DNA of 64,000 bases from Papaver somniferum (lineage: Eukaryota; Streptophyta; Magnoliopsida; Ranunculales; Papaveraceae). This document shows positions 32,764 through 44,639 of the stretch, in pieces (position 1 is the stretch's first letter; every line of letters begins with the position of its first letter). Below the pieces are notes generated by a model. That model had not been told where the DNA came from and ran no database searches. It saw only the letters and a program-made list of their open reading frames with translations. A program made the position numbers and the translations under genes. The stretch is from positions 188,316,813 to 188,380,812 of the forward strand of contig NC_039359.1 of the NCBI RefSeq assembly GCF_003573695.1, in the 5' to 3' direction.

Positions 32764-33270
32764 TTTTTTTTGAAGCAAAAAAGTGATTTTATTAAGAAAC
32801 AAATTAAGGAGTTACATTCTTAGCATCTTCAGCTAATTGATGCATGATTTCCTCTGGTGAAACTAAACCCCAAGTATGAGTAACACCATCTACTCTAGCT
32901 AATTTTGAAAGAATGTGTGCAACTTTGTTCCTTTCTTTGGGAATATAACTAAGTTTTCAAGAAATAAAGTATTGTTTAATATCTTTGATCAAATTTCCAA
33001 ATCTCCAATCCGCATCACCTTGATTTTTATTTACTGCATCTACCACTAACTTCGCGTCAAGCTCAAAGACCACTCTAGCCAGGTTTTGCTCCTTTTCCCA
33101 TTTCACTTCTTCCAAAAGACCCATGATTTCAGCTTGCTCCGTGTTTCTAACTTCCTTTAAATGGATGCATTTTGCTGATTGTTGAATTCCTGCAAAATTA
33201 CGCACTATTAGACCAATACCACCAAGATTATTTGCATATTGAAAATTTGGTATGTTATCTTTAGTCTCGA
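32764..33270 (-). pseudogene. 5'-truncated LINE tail: RNase H and poly(A)
   Basis: From 33270 leftward the minus strand encodes ANNLGGIGLIVRNFAGIQQS, then VRNTEQAEIMGLLEEV, VFELDAKLVVDAVNKNQ and, after one stop (TGA where TGG is expected), YIPKERNKVAHILSKLAR, the full RVT_3 RNase H motif series. The coding region ends with TAA near 32815, followed by AATAAAATC and an A8 tract at 32764-32771. Everything upstream of RNase H is missing, the usual result of incomplete LINE reverse transcription. Confidence 0.85.
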
Positions 33271-33299
33271 TAACTTTTTCGTGTAGTTCATTATGATCC

Positions 33300-35540
33300 C
33301 TTGTTTTTCACCTTTGTCAATTTTGTTGACAAAAAGGGGGAGAATTATTTAGTAGTTTTCTACTATGTCATATGGCTTTTTTAAGCATTATATAAGGGGG
33401 AGTGAATTACAAGCGTAGGTTTCACCTGTTATGCAAAAGAGATAAGTAAGGACTAAGGGGGGAAACATATTACCGCAATATTGCTTCAAAGTCCAATTGC
33501 TTCAAAGGTAGGTAAAAATCCTACGCACCGATATAACAACCATTGAGTAAATGGACTTTGTCATTCTAGAAATGCTTTAAAAAAGTATTCTCATAAGTTG
33601 TTATCATTACGGATCTTCAACAATAAAGGTGTTGAAACGATCATACACAGAACCATAGAAGAACTTGAAGTATAAAGAATTTAAGAAAATGTTGAAGACT
33701 CAAGAAATCAAACATGATTAATATTTGAGATAAAAGGTTTATTTTATTGAATCCTTATGTATAGATAGTTTTGTCTCTAAAGTTGACAAAATGGGAGATT
33801 GTTAGAAAATTATTCGGTCGAACTCGCAAGTTTTGCTATCTCAAGATATTTGTCAATATTAATTGCACAAAACTATATCTTTATTTCTAGTCTAATAAAG
33901 TCAAGTTTAGGACTAGGATTAGAATATGGTAGTTAAGTATCAGACATCGTAGAAATAACCCTCAAAGATTGAAGATTGGAGGAAAAACGAAGACATTTGC
34001 GAGAACTTCATCAATAAAGAGGTATGTGAAGATTTTCTATCTCACAACATTTTCTATTCTATCTTATGAGAGTATATCGTATAATTTTAGTGATTTAATA
34101 TTGGAAAGTAGAAATTTTGAATCAAGCTTGTATAGATATCTCTCTCGAGATCCTTAACAATCTTGGCTAAGAACAATTTATTGTTCATGAGCTATTTTTT
34201 GTTTCAAGTTGATCATTTAGAAATTTTCCAAGCAATGATATTTATTTTCAATGGCTATCGGGAATGTTTCAAATTGTTTCCTTATTGATTTGAGCTCGAT
34301 AATATGGGGTGGTGCGTATACTCAATACGCGTACCTTAGGACCTAACTATGAGAACTGGCTAAGGTGCACATACCTAGTACGCGTACCCTTAGAGCTTGA
34401 GTTCTTGGACTATTCATAGGTATGCATACCCGGCACGTATACCTACCCTGATTCAAGCAGAAGCCCACGAACTATTTTACAAATATGTTTGGATTTGCTA
34501 CAACTCTCATACACACTTCTAAGACAACTTTCTTCACAAAATCCCTTGAATTTAGGATCATGGTTTAATTCTTGAGTGTTATTGAATACCACTTATGCTT
34601 GTGAGTTCAATAAGCATACTTTCCAACATGAACCATCATCGTGTATGGTTTCATAACACCGGACTATAGTGCATATTATTCTGTGTATTTTCAAGGAAGA
34701 CATCTCACACATTTACATGTATTCCTAATAATAATTTCGTCTGAACTGAGAAAGTGTTTGCTTGGATCTCAAGTTATTTTATCTTGAATTCAGATCCACC
34801 AAGAGCCATGAAAATCTATAAAAAAGAGAGACTCTTGCAACTGCATTTATTAATCCCTGGTACTCTTATGTCTTGGTTACTTGCTAGAGCCATCCTCTAT
34901 AATTTAGGTTTTCTCTGAGAAACATAATTACTTTACAACATTGAAGAATTCACTTAGGTATTCGTGAAGCCCGATCAGACTATCTTTTACCTGATAGTTC
35001 GTGTGTACAGATCATGTTCTTATTGACCTTTGAGGTTTTAGAAATCTCAGATCAGGAATGAAATAGATAGAGATCATAAAGTTCTATTCGTGTCAGACTT
35101 TGTGATTTCTCAAATAGATGTTTATACCCTTCTTCTTTGATTTATTTGAATTGTTCTTAAAAGGTGGTTAGTAATCTGCTTCTCAGCTAACTGAGTGAAA
35201 GTGTTCCTGATTTGATAGGTTTCCAGGGATTTGTCTATTGTAAATAAATTCCAAAACTTAGATTTCAAAATAAAAAGGAAAATAAAATATGCTTGTTTGC
35301 TGGGGCATATTGGTATCAAAAGTCTTCGCTGAGGTTGAAGCAACTCTTAGGATGTAAAGGACGTCATCTAAGGGACTCAAATGCGCAGAATCTTGCGAGG
35401 TTCAAGAGGAGTAAGGACCACGGATGCAACTGAATTTATTGGAGGGTTAATTCGATCTCAACTACATCCCAGTTCGAAGTATGATAGTAGGCAAGTGTCT
35501 GTAGCGGTTTAATACAATATGGTGTTCAACCTAGATAGTT
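33300..35540 (+). mobile_element. SIRE/Maximus-type copia: 3' end and partial LTR
   Basis: 33310-33350 reads TTGTCAATTTTGTTGACAAA then AAGGGGGAG, and 33776-33799 reads AGTTGACAAAATGGGAGAT, both typical of the 3' internal end and polypurine tract of SIRE-type copia elements. The LTR starts TGTTAGAAAATTATTCGGTC at 33800, and the leftward copia LTR at 48955 starts with a related TGTTAGAGCATAGCTCGGTT. Near 35500 the phrase GCGGTTTAATACAATATGGT, which resembles the same LTR family, appears and the LTR then stops. Nothing of gag or pol remains. Confidence 0.65.
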
Positions 35541-35629
35541 TAAGTCCTTATAAATTGGAAAAAAAACAAGATTTGTTTTTTTTTGAATTCATATCTTGAA
35601 ATATAGATTGTAAGTTTCATACTTGTTAG

Positions 35630-35634
35630 AATAC
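35630..35634. repeat. left target-site duplication AATAC
   Basis: AATAC precedes the TGATACG LTR end and recurs at 38771-38775. Confidence 0.85.
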
Positions 35635-36147
35635 TGATACGTATCGATCTTTGTACCTTGGTAGCTATTACTATAAAGGCAGATTTCAGAATAATAATAG
35701 ACGAGAAACTTAGAAAACATAACACAAGTAGAAATTCGAAGAAAATATCTTCTCTAGATTATGAACAAGAAAACGATTACAATTCTCTCTTTGTTACGCT
35801 CACAATCTTCTCTAACAGTGGATTAACCTTAAACTGTTTTCCAAGCTTGCACAAGTTGTTCCAAGCTTTCTCTAGGTTTTTTCTGTCTAGTATCTGTGTG
35901 TCTAGTTGCGTCAATATCAAGAACACGCTAACTAGCTTGGTTTGGTTTCCCAAACCTCTTAGGAATATATTTCCTTTTGTAGGACTAATTCCCTTTCTAG
36001 GTATATTACCTAAACTAAGAATACTGCTCAAAAAAATACTCCTTCCTAAACTAGGAAACAAGGAATCCTTCCTAATATAGGATTCTATCCTCAATTCGTC
36101 TTGAGGATCACTAGTTCCCAGAGAAAGGAAGATACACCATGTATCAT
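35635..36147 (-). repeat. 3' LTR of the gag-protease element (513 bp)
   Basis: Ends are TGATACG...TGTATCA on the plus strand. It aligns with 38224-38770 but lacks about 38 bp that in the other LTR contain the TATA box (38541-38550). Confidence 0.85.
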
Positions 36148-36161
36148 GCTACCCCCCCCCC
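36148..36161 (-). promoter_or_regulatory. polypurine tract
   Basis: The minus strand reads a run of about ten G then TAGCA directly before the 3' LTR, the plus-strand DNA priming site of the element. Confidence 0.75.
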
Positions 36162-36186
36162 TCTAGAACTTGAACTCCCGTGAAAG

Positions 36187-36960
36187 TTATATTTGTAGTT
36201 TAGAGAAATCTTGAGTTCTTTTCACCCTGCTGAACCATGTCTCCTTGCCGGGAACTTGACCTTGACATATACTTAGAAAAGTCTCATTCTCTTCCTGGCA
36301 TGTCTTTGTCGCTATTTGCTCCATAATGCAATATTCTTCGAGTGATTCTTCTCCACCAAACCACAAGTCTTCCACATGTGTCAAGATCATCTTGTCATCT
36401 CCATCATCATCTAGTAATGGTGGTTCAAACATACTTAACCTTCTTAGTTCTTGTTGTTGTTGTTTGGTAATGTATTCCAAACTAACTCTACTCGACTTCT
36501 CTTCAAGAGAACGTATCACAAGGAGAATTAACTTTGTATTAGCATTCTCCAACCGTTTATCCCGATTGGCTGTAATCAAGCTTGCTCCCTCAAGAGGAGA
36601 GTCAATAGCTCGTATTACAAAAGTTCTCCCATCTTTGCTAAAGGTATACTTATGCTCCCTCCTACGTAAAACCGCAACTCGATCCCACAAGTAAGGACTA
36701 CCAAGTATAACTTGACAAACATCCAATGGAACCACGTCACATGTAACCTCGTCAATGTATGACTCATCAAAAGCAAACTTGAACGTGCACTGCTCTGCAA
36801 CCTGTAGACCACCTTTATTTTGAAGCCACCCTAAAGGATAGGGTTTCGGATGTTTGAAAGTTTTCAAACCCAACTTTTCTACCAAAAAATGTCAAAGTAA
36901 ATTCTTCTGACTTCCCGGGTCAATAACAACATCTATTAGTGTTTTCTTAACCTGCATCTT
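36187..36960 (-). pseudogene. retropepsin-like protease ORF of the gag-protease element
   Basis: Just upstream of the open frame is VIDPGSQKNLL, where D-P-G-S replaces the usual D-S/T-G active-site loop, followed by one in-frame TGA. The 232-codon ORF then reads VEKLGLKTFKHPKPYPLGWL, a QC.F.F block, DEVTCDVVPLDVCQVILGSP and LWDRVAVLRRREHKYTF, a pattern common in plant Ty3 protease regions. The C-terminal 120 residues are charged (DDDGDDK, EESLEEY) and do not enter an RT domain. It would process the neighbouring Gag. Confidence 0.75.
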
Positions 36961-37011
36961 AACCGTGAAGAGTCGTTCCCTATTATCGTCCTCCATAAGT
37001 TCTTCTGTTGC

Positions 37012-38046
37012 TCATGCCATTAGAGAGAGCTTTTGATTAGGTTTTGTTAGTCCTTTGACTTCTTTTGGAACTTGTGTGACTAGTGTTGCCGTTATGGCTT
37101 CTTTCTTCTGCAACCCTTTTGGTTTTAGATTAGGATATTTCATCCAACACTTATCAACAACATGCCCTGTTTGTTTGCAATGTTTACAAACTAAACCTTC
37201 TTGGTCGTTAGACTTCCCTTTATCTTTTCTCCTTTCATCTCCTTTAGCGACGAAACTTCCAGACTTTCCCTTGATGTTTCCCTCAACATCAGTTTTCTTA
37301 AGCCTACCTTCAATAACATTAGCTTTTGTACTTGCTTCGGAGATAGTGTCCACCGAAAACATCTTTAACTCCTTCTGTATATACTCATGGAACCCGGAAA
37401 TATATTTCATATAGATAATATAATCGTCTAAATCCAAAATCATAGCTTGATTATGAAATTTCGAAGTATATTATTGCACGGTTTGGTTGTAGGTCTGCTT
37501 CAAGTTGTATCACTTGAACCATCTCTCCTCAAGGTAGCCAACCAGATAAAACTGTTTCCTTACAACTGCTTTAAATCTTTTCCACGAAAATACTCCCTTA
37601 CCTAGGTTTTGTCTTTGATAAGCTTTCCACCAGGTTAGCATGCTTTTGAAGCTTCAATGCTGCGAAAGCAATGTTTTCCTTTGAACCATATTTAAAGAAA
37701 AAAAAAAAAGTATCTAGACGTTCAATCCAATCATCCAATTTTTATACATCGACACTCGCATCGTAAAGTGGAATATCAACACGAAAATAAATTTTCAGAT
37801 TCTTACCATTCGGTTTAGTTAATGTAGGACTTTTAAGAAACTCACTTTTCTTCTTTTCGTCATCCTCATGTTCTTCCGAATCGTCTTCTTCAGAATCATG
37901 TTTTTCCGAAGCTTCAGGTGAAAGGTGTAATTTTTTTTCTTTGTCCTCGACTTGGGTATATGAGAACTAATACATTCACTTATCTCCTGAAGGGCAACTT
38001 GAATTTTCTTCATGTCTGTCTGCAGAGTAGCCACCTTTTCTTCCAT
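37012..38046 (-). pseudogene. gag of the gag-protease element
   Basis: ATG at 38046 opens MEEKVATLQTDMKKIQVALQ, a coiled-coil-like start. A middle section (37800-37450) in another frame has LDDWIERLDTFF and AFAALKLQKHA, the Retrotrans_gag core. The ORF at 37443-37012 has a basic stretch and the knuckle CKHCKQTGHVVDKC, with C-X2-C-X4-H-X4-C spacing. Frameshifts separate the pieces. Gag would form the particle and bind RNA. Confidence 0.8.
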
Positions 38047-38209
38047 AGTTTTTGGTTCACCTTCCTTAGGATCATCATCTTACTTTGTCATCCTTGATCC
38101 CTTTGTTTTCTTAACGTATTCTAGCTTCTCGAAGACCTCACCAAGATTTATGTAGAGAGATCTAGGGAAAATCATAAACCACAGGGATTTACCCTAAAAC
38201 TAGCCTCGC

Positions 38210-38223
38210 TCTTGATGCCAACT
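38210..38223 (-). promoter_or_regulatory. primer-binding-site-like sequence
   Basis: TTGGCATCAAGAGC on the minus strand at the inner edge of the 5' LTR resembles the tRNA-Met-type TGGTATCAGAGC with mismatches. Confidence 0.55.
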
Positions 38224-38770
38224 ACATACGTTTTGATCTTTGTACCTTGGTAGCTATTACTATAAAGGCGGGATTCAGAATAATAATAGACGAGAAACTT
38301 AGAAAACAGAATACAAGTAGAAATTCGAAGAAAATATCTTATCTAGATATGCTCACAATCCTCTATTTGTTATGCTCACAATCTTCTCTAACATTGGATT
38401 AACCTTAAAATGTTTGCTAAGCTTCCACAAGTTTGTTCCAAGCTTTCTCTAGGTTTTCTCTGCCTAGTATCTGTGTGTATAGGTGCGTCAATATCAAGAA
38501 CACACTAACTAGATGTGTTTAGTTATGAGCTAAACATCCCTATTTATAGGCTTGGTTTGGCTTCCCAAACCTCTTAAGAATCTATTTCCTTTTGTAGGAC
38601 TAATTCCCTTTCTATGTATATTACCTAAACTAAGAATACTGCTCAAAACAATACTCCTTCCTAAACTATGAGTTTATCGTAAACAAGGAATCCTTCCTAA
38701 TATAGGATTTTATCCTCAATTCTTCTTGAGGATCACCAGTTCCCAGGGAAAGGAAGATACACATGTATCA
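38224..38770 (-). repeat. 5' LTR of the gag-protease element (about 547 bp)
   Basis: Direct repeat of 35635-36147. It retains a minus-strand CCTATAAATA at 38541-38550. The inner boundary is uncertain by a few bases. Confidence 0.82.
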
Positions 38771-38775
38771 AATAC
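38771..38775. repeat. right target-site duplication AATAC
   Basis: Perfect copy of 35630-35634. Confidence 0.85.
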
Positions 38776-39859
38776 GGATCCTCTTATTTTGGGTACTACT
38801 ATATTGATCTTGAATATTGATTTTGAGATTGTCGAAGAACTCTTATGCATAATCAGGTTCACGTACCACTGGTCTAAACATATTGATTGTGGAAGAGAAA
38901 AGAAAAAACTCTATATACAATCTTATTCAAGGGTGTCCATATAGGTTGCCGATTGTAAAAGTTGGTGGTGTACTTAGTACCTCTCCTTTCCACATATACC
39001 AACAAAAACCCTCGTGTTATTTTTGCTTGACTTTCCTAAAGTAAAATTATTTAGTTGCATAGATTATTTGCGCTAGCTATGACTAACTTTCTTATGGACA
39101 TAACATAGCTAACCTTTTAGCCGTCTTCATGCTTTGCTTCAATAGTCAATACGTATTTAAATATTTTTTTGTACTGTAGCGATATATTTACTTGGGAATT
39201 AGTGTGTCTTCCCAAGGATATGAGTTCTTCCCAACTCATTCCTAAGTCATGTTCGTGATGGAATGAACTTCTTACTTGTTTTGCATTTCTATCACTTTAT
39301 TTGCCCATCCGCTATCATATACTTATTTCAATCCCAGGACAACAATACTATTATTTCATCAATTATGATCCCTATTTTATGCTTCGCTCATTAACTTTTG
39401 GCCACTTTCATCATTTTGTCTCATTATTGCATACCTTACGCTTAGTATGTTATGTAGCATTTCCTCATGAACTATCTTTACTTCAAAAATAAAGAGGCAA
39501 GATCTTTATAAAAGAAAACACCTTCATTCATTGCGACTCTCACATAGGCAGACCGTATAACATGTTTAACTAAACTGATTATTTTAAAAGCCAAATATTT
39601 CACTAACAAAGCAAATTGCTTAAACCAAAAGAAAAGTATGTACAAACTTGACGACTCAAATAAAAGTTTGTACAAACAAACTTTATACACCGAATTTGCA
39701 ACAATCCAAGCAACTAAGGCTAAATTAACAAGACCAGAAAACGCTCATGTTCTATGCACTTAGTGTTTCCCAAGGATACAACAACACTCTTCTTAGTTTA
39801 TCTTAGTTTCTTCACTTCTCCAAATGAGATTAAACTTTACTGCGAGGTCTCTTTCTCGT
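38776..39859. other. unassigned region
   Basis: Short ORFs on both strands (38726-38944, 39301-39492, 39478-39690) match no family I recognise. No repeat boundaries are visible. Confidence 0.4.
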
Positions 39860-40953
39860 ACTTTCACTTCGACTATCATGAGTCATGCTGGAATGACTCT
39901 CATATTAATCCAAACTGATGTAGTAAGTTGTTCCTTGAGTGGACAGCTTTGAACAAAATTCAAGTCCTTGCAAATGAAACACCCCCTAAACATTAAGGTT
40001 ATAGGGAATGACGCTTCATCCATTGGCTCATACTTATGCTTACAATCACAAGATTTCTCCTTCCATTTGGCCTTTCCATCAAAGCCTTGCACGTTTTCAG
40101 TTTGCGTGCAATCAACAAGACTACTTACCACCTGAATGGCATCAATAACCCAAGAGAATACACTAGACAGAAACTGAAATATCTGGTCATTTTCACTCGT
40201 ACATTGCACGCCGTGCACCAATGCAAGTAAGTTTTCAACATAGGCTTGTGGCATACCCGTCATTCTTAGACTACGCAAGCTTTATCTTGCATACCAAGCA
40301 ACATTACTCAGCAAAAACTGACCTCTCAGCTACTCTTTCATGCCTTCCCAAGACATAAGATTGGCATGACCATCGACTTTATTTTCTTGCAGCATGGTTC
40401 TCCACGAAACTTTGGCATCACCTTCTAGGTATTTTCCTGCAAGAAATGTTATTTGCTCTTCCCTAATTTCCTTAGTATTAAAGTATGCCTCAACGACATA
40501 CAAAAAATTCTTAGTTTCTATGGAATTTATGGAACCCGAGTAAACTCTTGGATCGTGGACTTGAGTAGAGTTTTCTTCGATCACATTTTCCCCTGCAAAC
40601 ATAATAACACTGATCAACCTATGAAGCCTTGTCATTTTCTCGGACATTTGCTTCACATGGTCCATTAGTATGGTTCTTATATCACTAAATTTCCCCTTCA
40701 ATTCAGTGATTTCAGTATTGGCTTCCCAACTCAACAAGGAGGCATTGGATACTAACTATTTCATCGAATGGCATAACCAATATGATGTCCTTACTTCAAG
40801 CAATTCTACCCTATCATTCTATTCATGAAAAAAAGTAATATCTAGGTCATCACCACCCATTTCCCTGGTCATGTCACCAAGGTCATAGTATTCGTCTAAC
40901 TGATCAATCGTTGCCAATAATTCTTCGCCGATTAACTAGCTGTTAGAAGCCAT
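39860..40953 (-). pseudogene. gag-like fragment of another Ty3/gypsy element
   Basis: A start at 40953 reads MASNS followed by a stop. The main frame then gives ELKGKFSDIRTILMDHVKQM, DPRVYSGSINSIETKNFLYV, EAYFNTKEIREEQITFLAGK and YLEGDAKVSWRTML, the Ty3 gag core (F.G..... NFL..ve.YF... yL.gdA..WWR). The second ORF (40278-39883) ends with CFICKDLNFVQSCPLKEQL, a CCHC knuckle in which the His is replaced by Asn. No protease or RT follows, so this may be a gag-only (TR-GAG-type) element or a truncated one. Confidence 0.65.
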
Positions 40954-41719
40954 TTATAATGCAATTCTCCCTAATATAATGAATTGATCACTTTCTCACA
41001 TAAACATAGCTTAAGAGAGAAAGAAATGCTTGTGTGATATCCTTTAAATACACTAAAATTGCATACCAAACATACTCATGATACCCCACGGTCATGCTCC
41101 CAATTTTCGTATTTCAATTTTCTTGGGTCATGACAAGTGATATCATGGTTCAGTGAATAATCATCACCCATAATACTCAACCTCCCACGCTTAGCAACAC
41201 AAGTGCACAATCAGCAGCAGTTCATTTTGAACTTTGCAACAAACGTCTTTGCTCTTCTTTCTCTTCTCAAATGTATCCCATAATACGTTCAAATATTGCC
41301 ATCCATCACATTCACAATCAGAATACCAAGAACACAAAGTATATGGCACAATCAACTCAATTTTATTGCACCAAAGGGGAAGATAATCAAAACTTTCCCA
41401 CTTAGGGACTTACACAGGATTATTCCTATTGAATCAATCGTTACCTCAACAATACTCTCTTAATATAAGTCCTACACTCTTTTAAGCAAGTTGTACTATT
41501 CTAGTATCCTTACAATCAGAGATGCAGGGAAAAGGAACAAAATATAGGTAACTCTGCCGTAGCAGCCTTAACTATAACTTCATTAACTTCTTTCCAAAAA
41601 CAGATAGAGTTATTACAATATAAATGCATCTGAAAGAATAAAGAAGACCTAATTTAGGTAACTAATCCTAGCCAGAAATCTGTCGAGAATTGGTTGACAC
41701 AATCTCAGTTAACTAACTA
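40954..41719. other. possible LTR or flank between two gypsy remnants
   Basis: No coding. It is probably the 3' LTR of the chromodomain element and/or the 5' LTR of the gag fragment, but I cannot find a matching second copy inside the window. Confidence 0.3.
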
Positions 41720-42150
41720 CCCATGCACAACAGATTAAGGCAGACACTCGACTCTAAAGCACCCAATACTCTAGAAGGTGATATAACTCAGATAAGGGAA
41801 GACTATCATCAGAGATGTATATGAAAACACCCTTCCCATTACCACATCCTTGTCCTCGATGATGAAATTTAGGAAAGTGATGTTAAATATGCTTAGAATC
41901 CACCCAAATAACACCCTCTGCTGATGCATTGGCCCAATAGATAAGTAGCTGAGGGACAAGTTCTCCATTCCTGGTGATGGTTCTGGAATCCAGAGAAGCT
42001 GCAGGACTGAGAAATACTTTTCAATCAATATCAATAATTGGTAGCGTAGGATTGGGATCATGACTGACACCAATCTGCTTCTTAAGATGTAAACATGGAA
42101 AATAGGGTGGATTCTTGCTTCTGCAGGAAGTTGCAACATATAAGATGCTT
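41720..42150 (-). pseudogene. integrase C-terminus and chromodomain-like end
   Basis: MLQLPAEARIHPIFHVYIL matches Y.L.LP....IHPVFHVS.L, the integrase C-terminal mark. Then QQRVLFGWILSIFNITFLNF with IIEDKDVVMG matches the end of the chromovirus chromodomain (VLV.W......WE....FP.F.LEDK). The frame shifts just after and ends with TAG near 41730. Confidence 0.7.
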
Positions 42151-42239
42151 GTCCTATCTTCTGTAAACTATAGAATGACCCAAATTATTTGGCTACAAGA
42201 TTGAAATTCCTTCTGAAAGCCACACAAGCTTGTCTATAT

Positions 42240-43300
42240 GGATGCAACTTCAAATATTTATCTCTACCTCAAAACTTCTTTCTACCCTCTTCTAATCAAC
42301 ATAGAACTTCATTCTTTCTTGAGAGTGATGTAAAATGTCTTTAAAGATATCAAGAACAACATATCTATGTTTTAAGTATTCCTCAACGGCCGCAGCATAG
42401 GTGGTGGTAGTGGAAGGAAAGGTTGGATGTGGAGGAGTATACCTATAAAGTGCCTGAAAAGGGATCATTTTCAGACTGGTGTGGTAGATGGTGTTGTACC
42501 ACCATTCAGCAAGCGGTAACCATTGATGTCATTTCTTGGTTTGATTCCCACACATACATTGCAGATATATCTCTAATCAAGCCTTTACTCTCCTATTCTG
42601 GTCATCAGTTTGTGGATGGTAAGTTGTGCTTAAGTGTATTTGAGTACCCGTAGCTTTGAATAGATCCTGCTGGTGAATATTTTCTCTCTGTCAGAGACAA
42701 TTGAAGCAAGTAGACCATGGAGATTGAAGATATGAGAGATGAATTTTCTAGACACAGAAGATGCAGTATAAGGGTGATGCAGTCCAATGAAGTGGTTGTA
42801 CTTTTTCAATATGTTTACTACCACTAGAATGACATACTCCCTTTCACTCATTGGCAGACTTTCAATAAAGTCCATTGAGATGTGTTGCCAAGCATGATTT
42901 GGAATTGGTAACGGTTGGAGTAGACCAGCAGGAAAATTTTTCTCACCCTTGTTTCTTTGAAAAATATCACAAGCACAAACATATGATAAAATGTCATTCT
43001 TCATTGCAGGCCAGAAAAAGTAAGTCTTGGCCCTGACATATGTTGCATGCATTCCATAGTGACCTCGTGCGTATAGCTGAAGAATGAATAAAATCTAAAA
43101 ATTCTGTCCTGGTGTTGGATGCATTTCCCACATATAGTTTATTGTTGTATCTTAGAATGCCATCCCGGTAAGAATACTTTGGAGCAGTACCTGGAGTGAG
43201 TGTAAGTTGATCAATTAGAGTTTGGACCTTATCATCTGTAGTATAAATTGCAATAATATCTTGAGCCCAAGCAGGTTATAACAAGGAAATGGAGAGGCAG
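42240..43300 (-). pseudogene. chromovirus integrase
   Basis: The H2C2 region is damaged, but HATYVRAKTYFFWPAMKNDI and C..CDIFQRNKGEKNFPAGLL are clear. The catalytic core has WQHISMDFIESLPMS (Asp), VILVVVNILKKYNHFI and HGLLASIVSDREKIFTS (second Asp). The third catalytic Glu region (42600-42240) is shifted and unclear. It would insert the DNA copy at chromatin chosen by the chromodomain. Confidence 0.78.
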
Positions 43301-44620
43301 TCACCACTATTATGAGGTTTTCTGGAGAGAGCATTAGCCACTTTATTTTCTGAACCCTTTTTGTATGTTATTTCATAATCAAATCCTAAGAGCTTCATAA
43401 GACATTTTTGATATTAGATAGTGGAAATCCTTTGTTCCAAGAAGTATTTTATACTTTCATGGTATGTTTTAATAATAAAGTGTTGTCCCTAGATAAATGT
43501 CTTTATCTTATCACTACTTGTACCATGGAAAGTAATTCCTTATCATATGTAGATAAAGCAGCAGCTCTTGGCCCATGTGGTTTGCTATAAAAAACAGTAA
43601 CTCTGCCTTTTTGCATTACAACAGCTCCAATCCCATAATCACAATCAACAATCTTTAGAATAAATGGCTTGTTAAAATCTGGCAGATTTAAGACTGGAGT
43701 AGTGGACATGGCTTGTTTAAGCTTATGAAAAGCTTCAGTATAAGCACCAGACGATAAAAAAGAATCTTTCTTCAGTAATTCAGTTAATATCTTGCTAATA
43801 AGTCAATAATCCTTAACAGATTTTTGTAACATCCAATAAGACCCAAAAACCTTCTCAGTTCCTTGATTATAGTAGATAAGACCATTCAACCATTGCAGTG
43901 AATTTCTCAAGATCATCCATAACTCCATTAGATGTAATAATGTGTCTCAAATATTCTAATTCAGATTTCCCAAAACAACATTTAGAAAAATTAGCAAAAA
44001 GATGGCGTTGTCTTAGGATCTCTAGAGTTGTTTTTAAGTGTTCAATGTGCTTCTCCAAGGAAGAGATTTAAACCAAGATGTCATCAAAGAATATAAGAAT
44101 GAAATTCCTGAGATGTTCTTGAAAAACATCATTCATAAGAGCTTGAAAGGTAGCAGGTGCATTAGTAAAGGCCAAATGGTGTTACCTTGAACTCAAAATG
44201 CTCATGATGAGTCATAAATGATGTTCTATGTATGTCAGAAGGATAAAATCTGATTTGGTGGTAGCCAGACTTCAAATCAATCTTAGTGAAAATTTTCTTT
44301 CCATGTATTTCATCCAATAGATCTTCTATGACAGGTATTGGAAACTTGTCTGTAATCGTGAGGTTGTTTAGCTTTCTAGAGTCCGGACAAAACCTCCAGT
44401 AATTTTCTTTTTTCTTGACAAGAGGATTGGTGAAGCAAAGGTACTCTAACTGGGTTAAATAATACCATAATGTAGCATTTCCTTGACCAAATTTTTAACT
44501 ACTGACTTATGTATATATGGGAATTTGTAGGGTTTGAGGTTGACATGTTCAACATTTGGTTTGAGGGAAATTTTGTGATCTAAGATTCTTTGAGGTGGTA
44601 AAAGTTTTTTTCAGAAAAAT
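43301..44620 (-). pseudogene. chromovirus reverse transcriptase and RNase H
   Basis: From right to left: a VNLKPYKFPYI block with [10 protein letters not shown], then [14 protein letters not shown] and the catalytic loop [11 protein letters not shown] (FDD intact, at about 44095-44065), SKCCFGKSELEYLRHIITSN, then RNase H pieces LPDFNKPFILKIVDCDYGIG, GRVTVFYSKPHGPRAAALS and YDKELLSMVQVVIR, ending with [16 protein letters not shown]. There are many frameshifts and stops. Confidence 0.82.
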
Positions 44621-44639
44621 ATCAGAAAACTGTTTGAGT

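Larger units (their letters stand above)
35635..38770 (-). mobile_element. gag-protease-only Ty3/gypsy element, 3.1 kb, complete
   Basis: Leftward element with 5' LTR 38770-38224, PBS-like TTGGCATCAAGAGC, gag, retropepsin-like region, a C/G-run polypurine tract (36148-36161) and 3' LTR 36147-35635, flanked by AATAC on both sides. The last ORF closes at 36187, only about 25 bases from the polypurine tract, so RT, RNase H and integrase appear absent by design and not cut away. It resembles described TR-GAG elements but also keeps a protease domain. Several stops and frameshifts make this copy inactive. Confidence 0.85.

Noticed and set aside
35300..35320. TTGGTATCAAAAG as a copia primer-binding site
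   Set aside because: LTR-family sequence (GCGGTTTAATACAATATGG) continues about 200 bp further, so this is inside the LTR and not at its edge.
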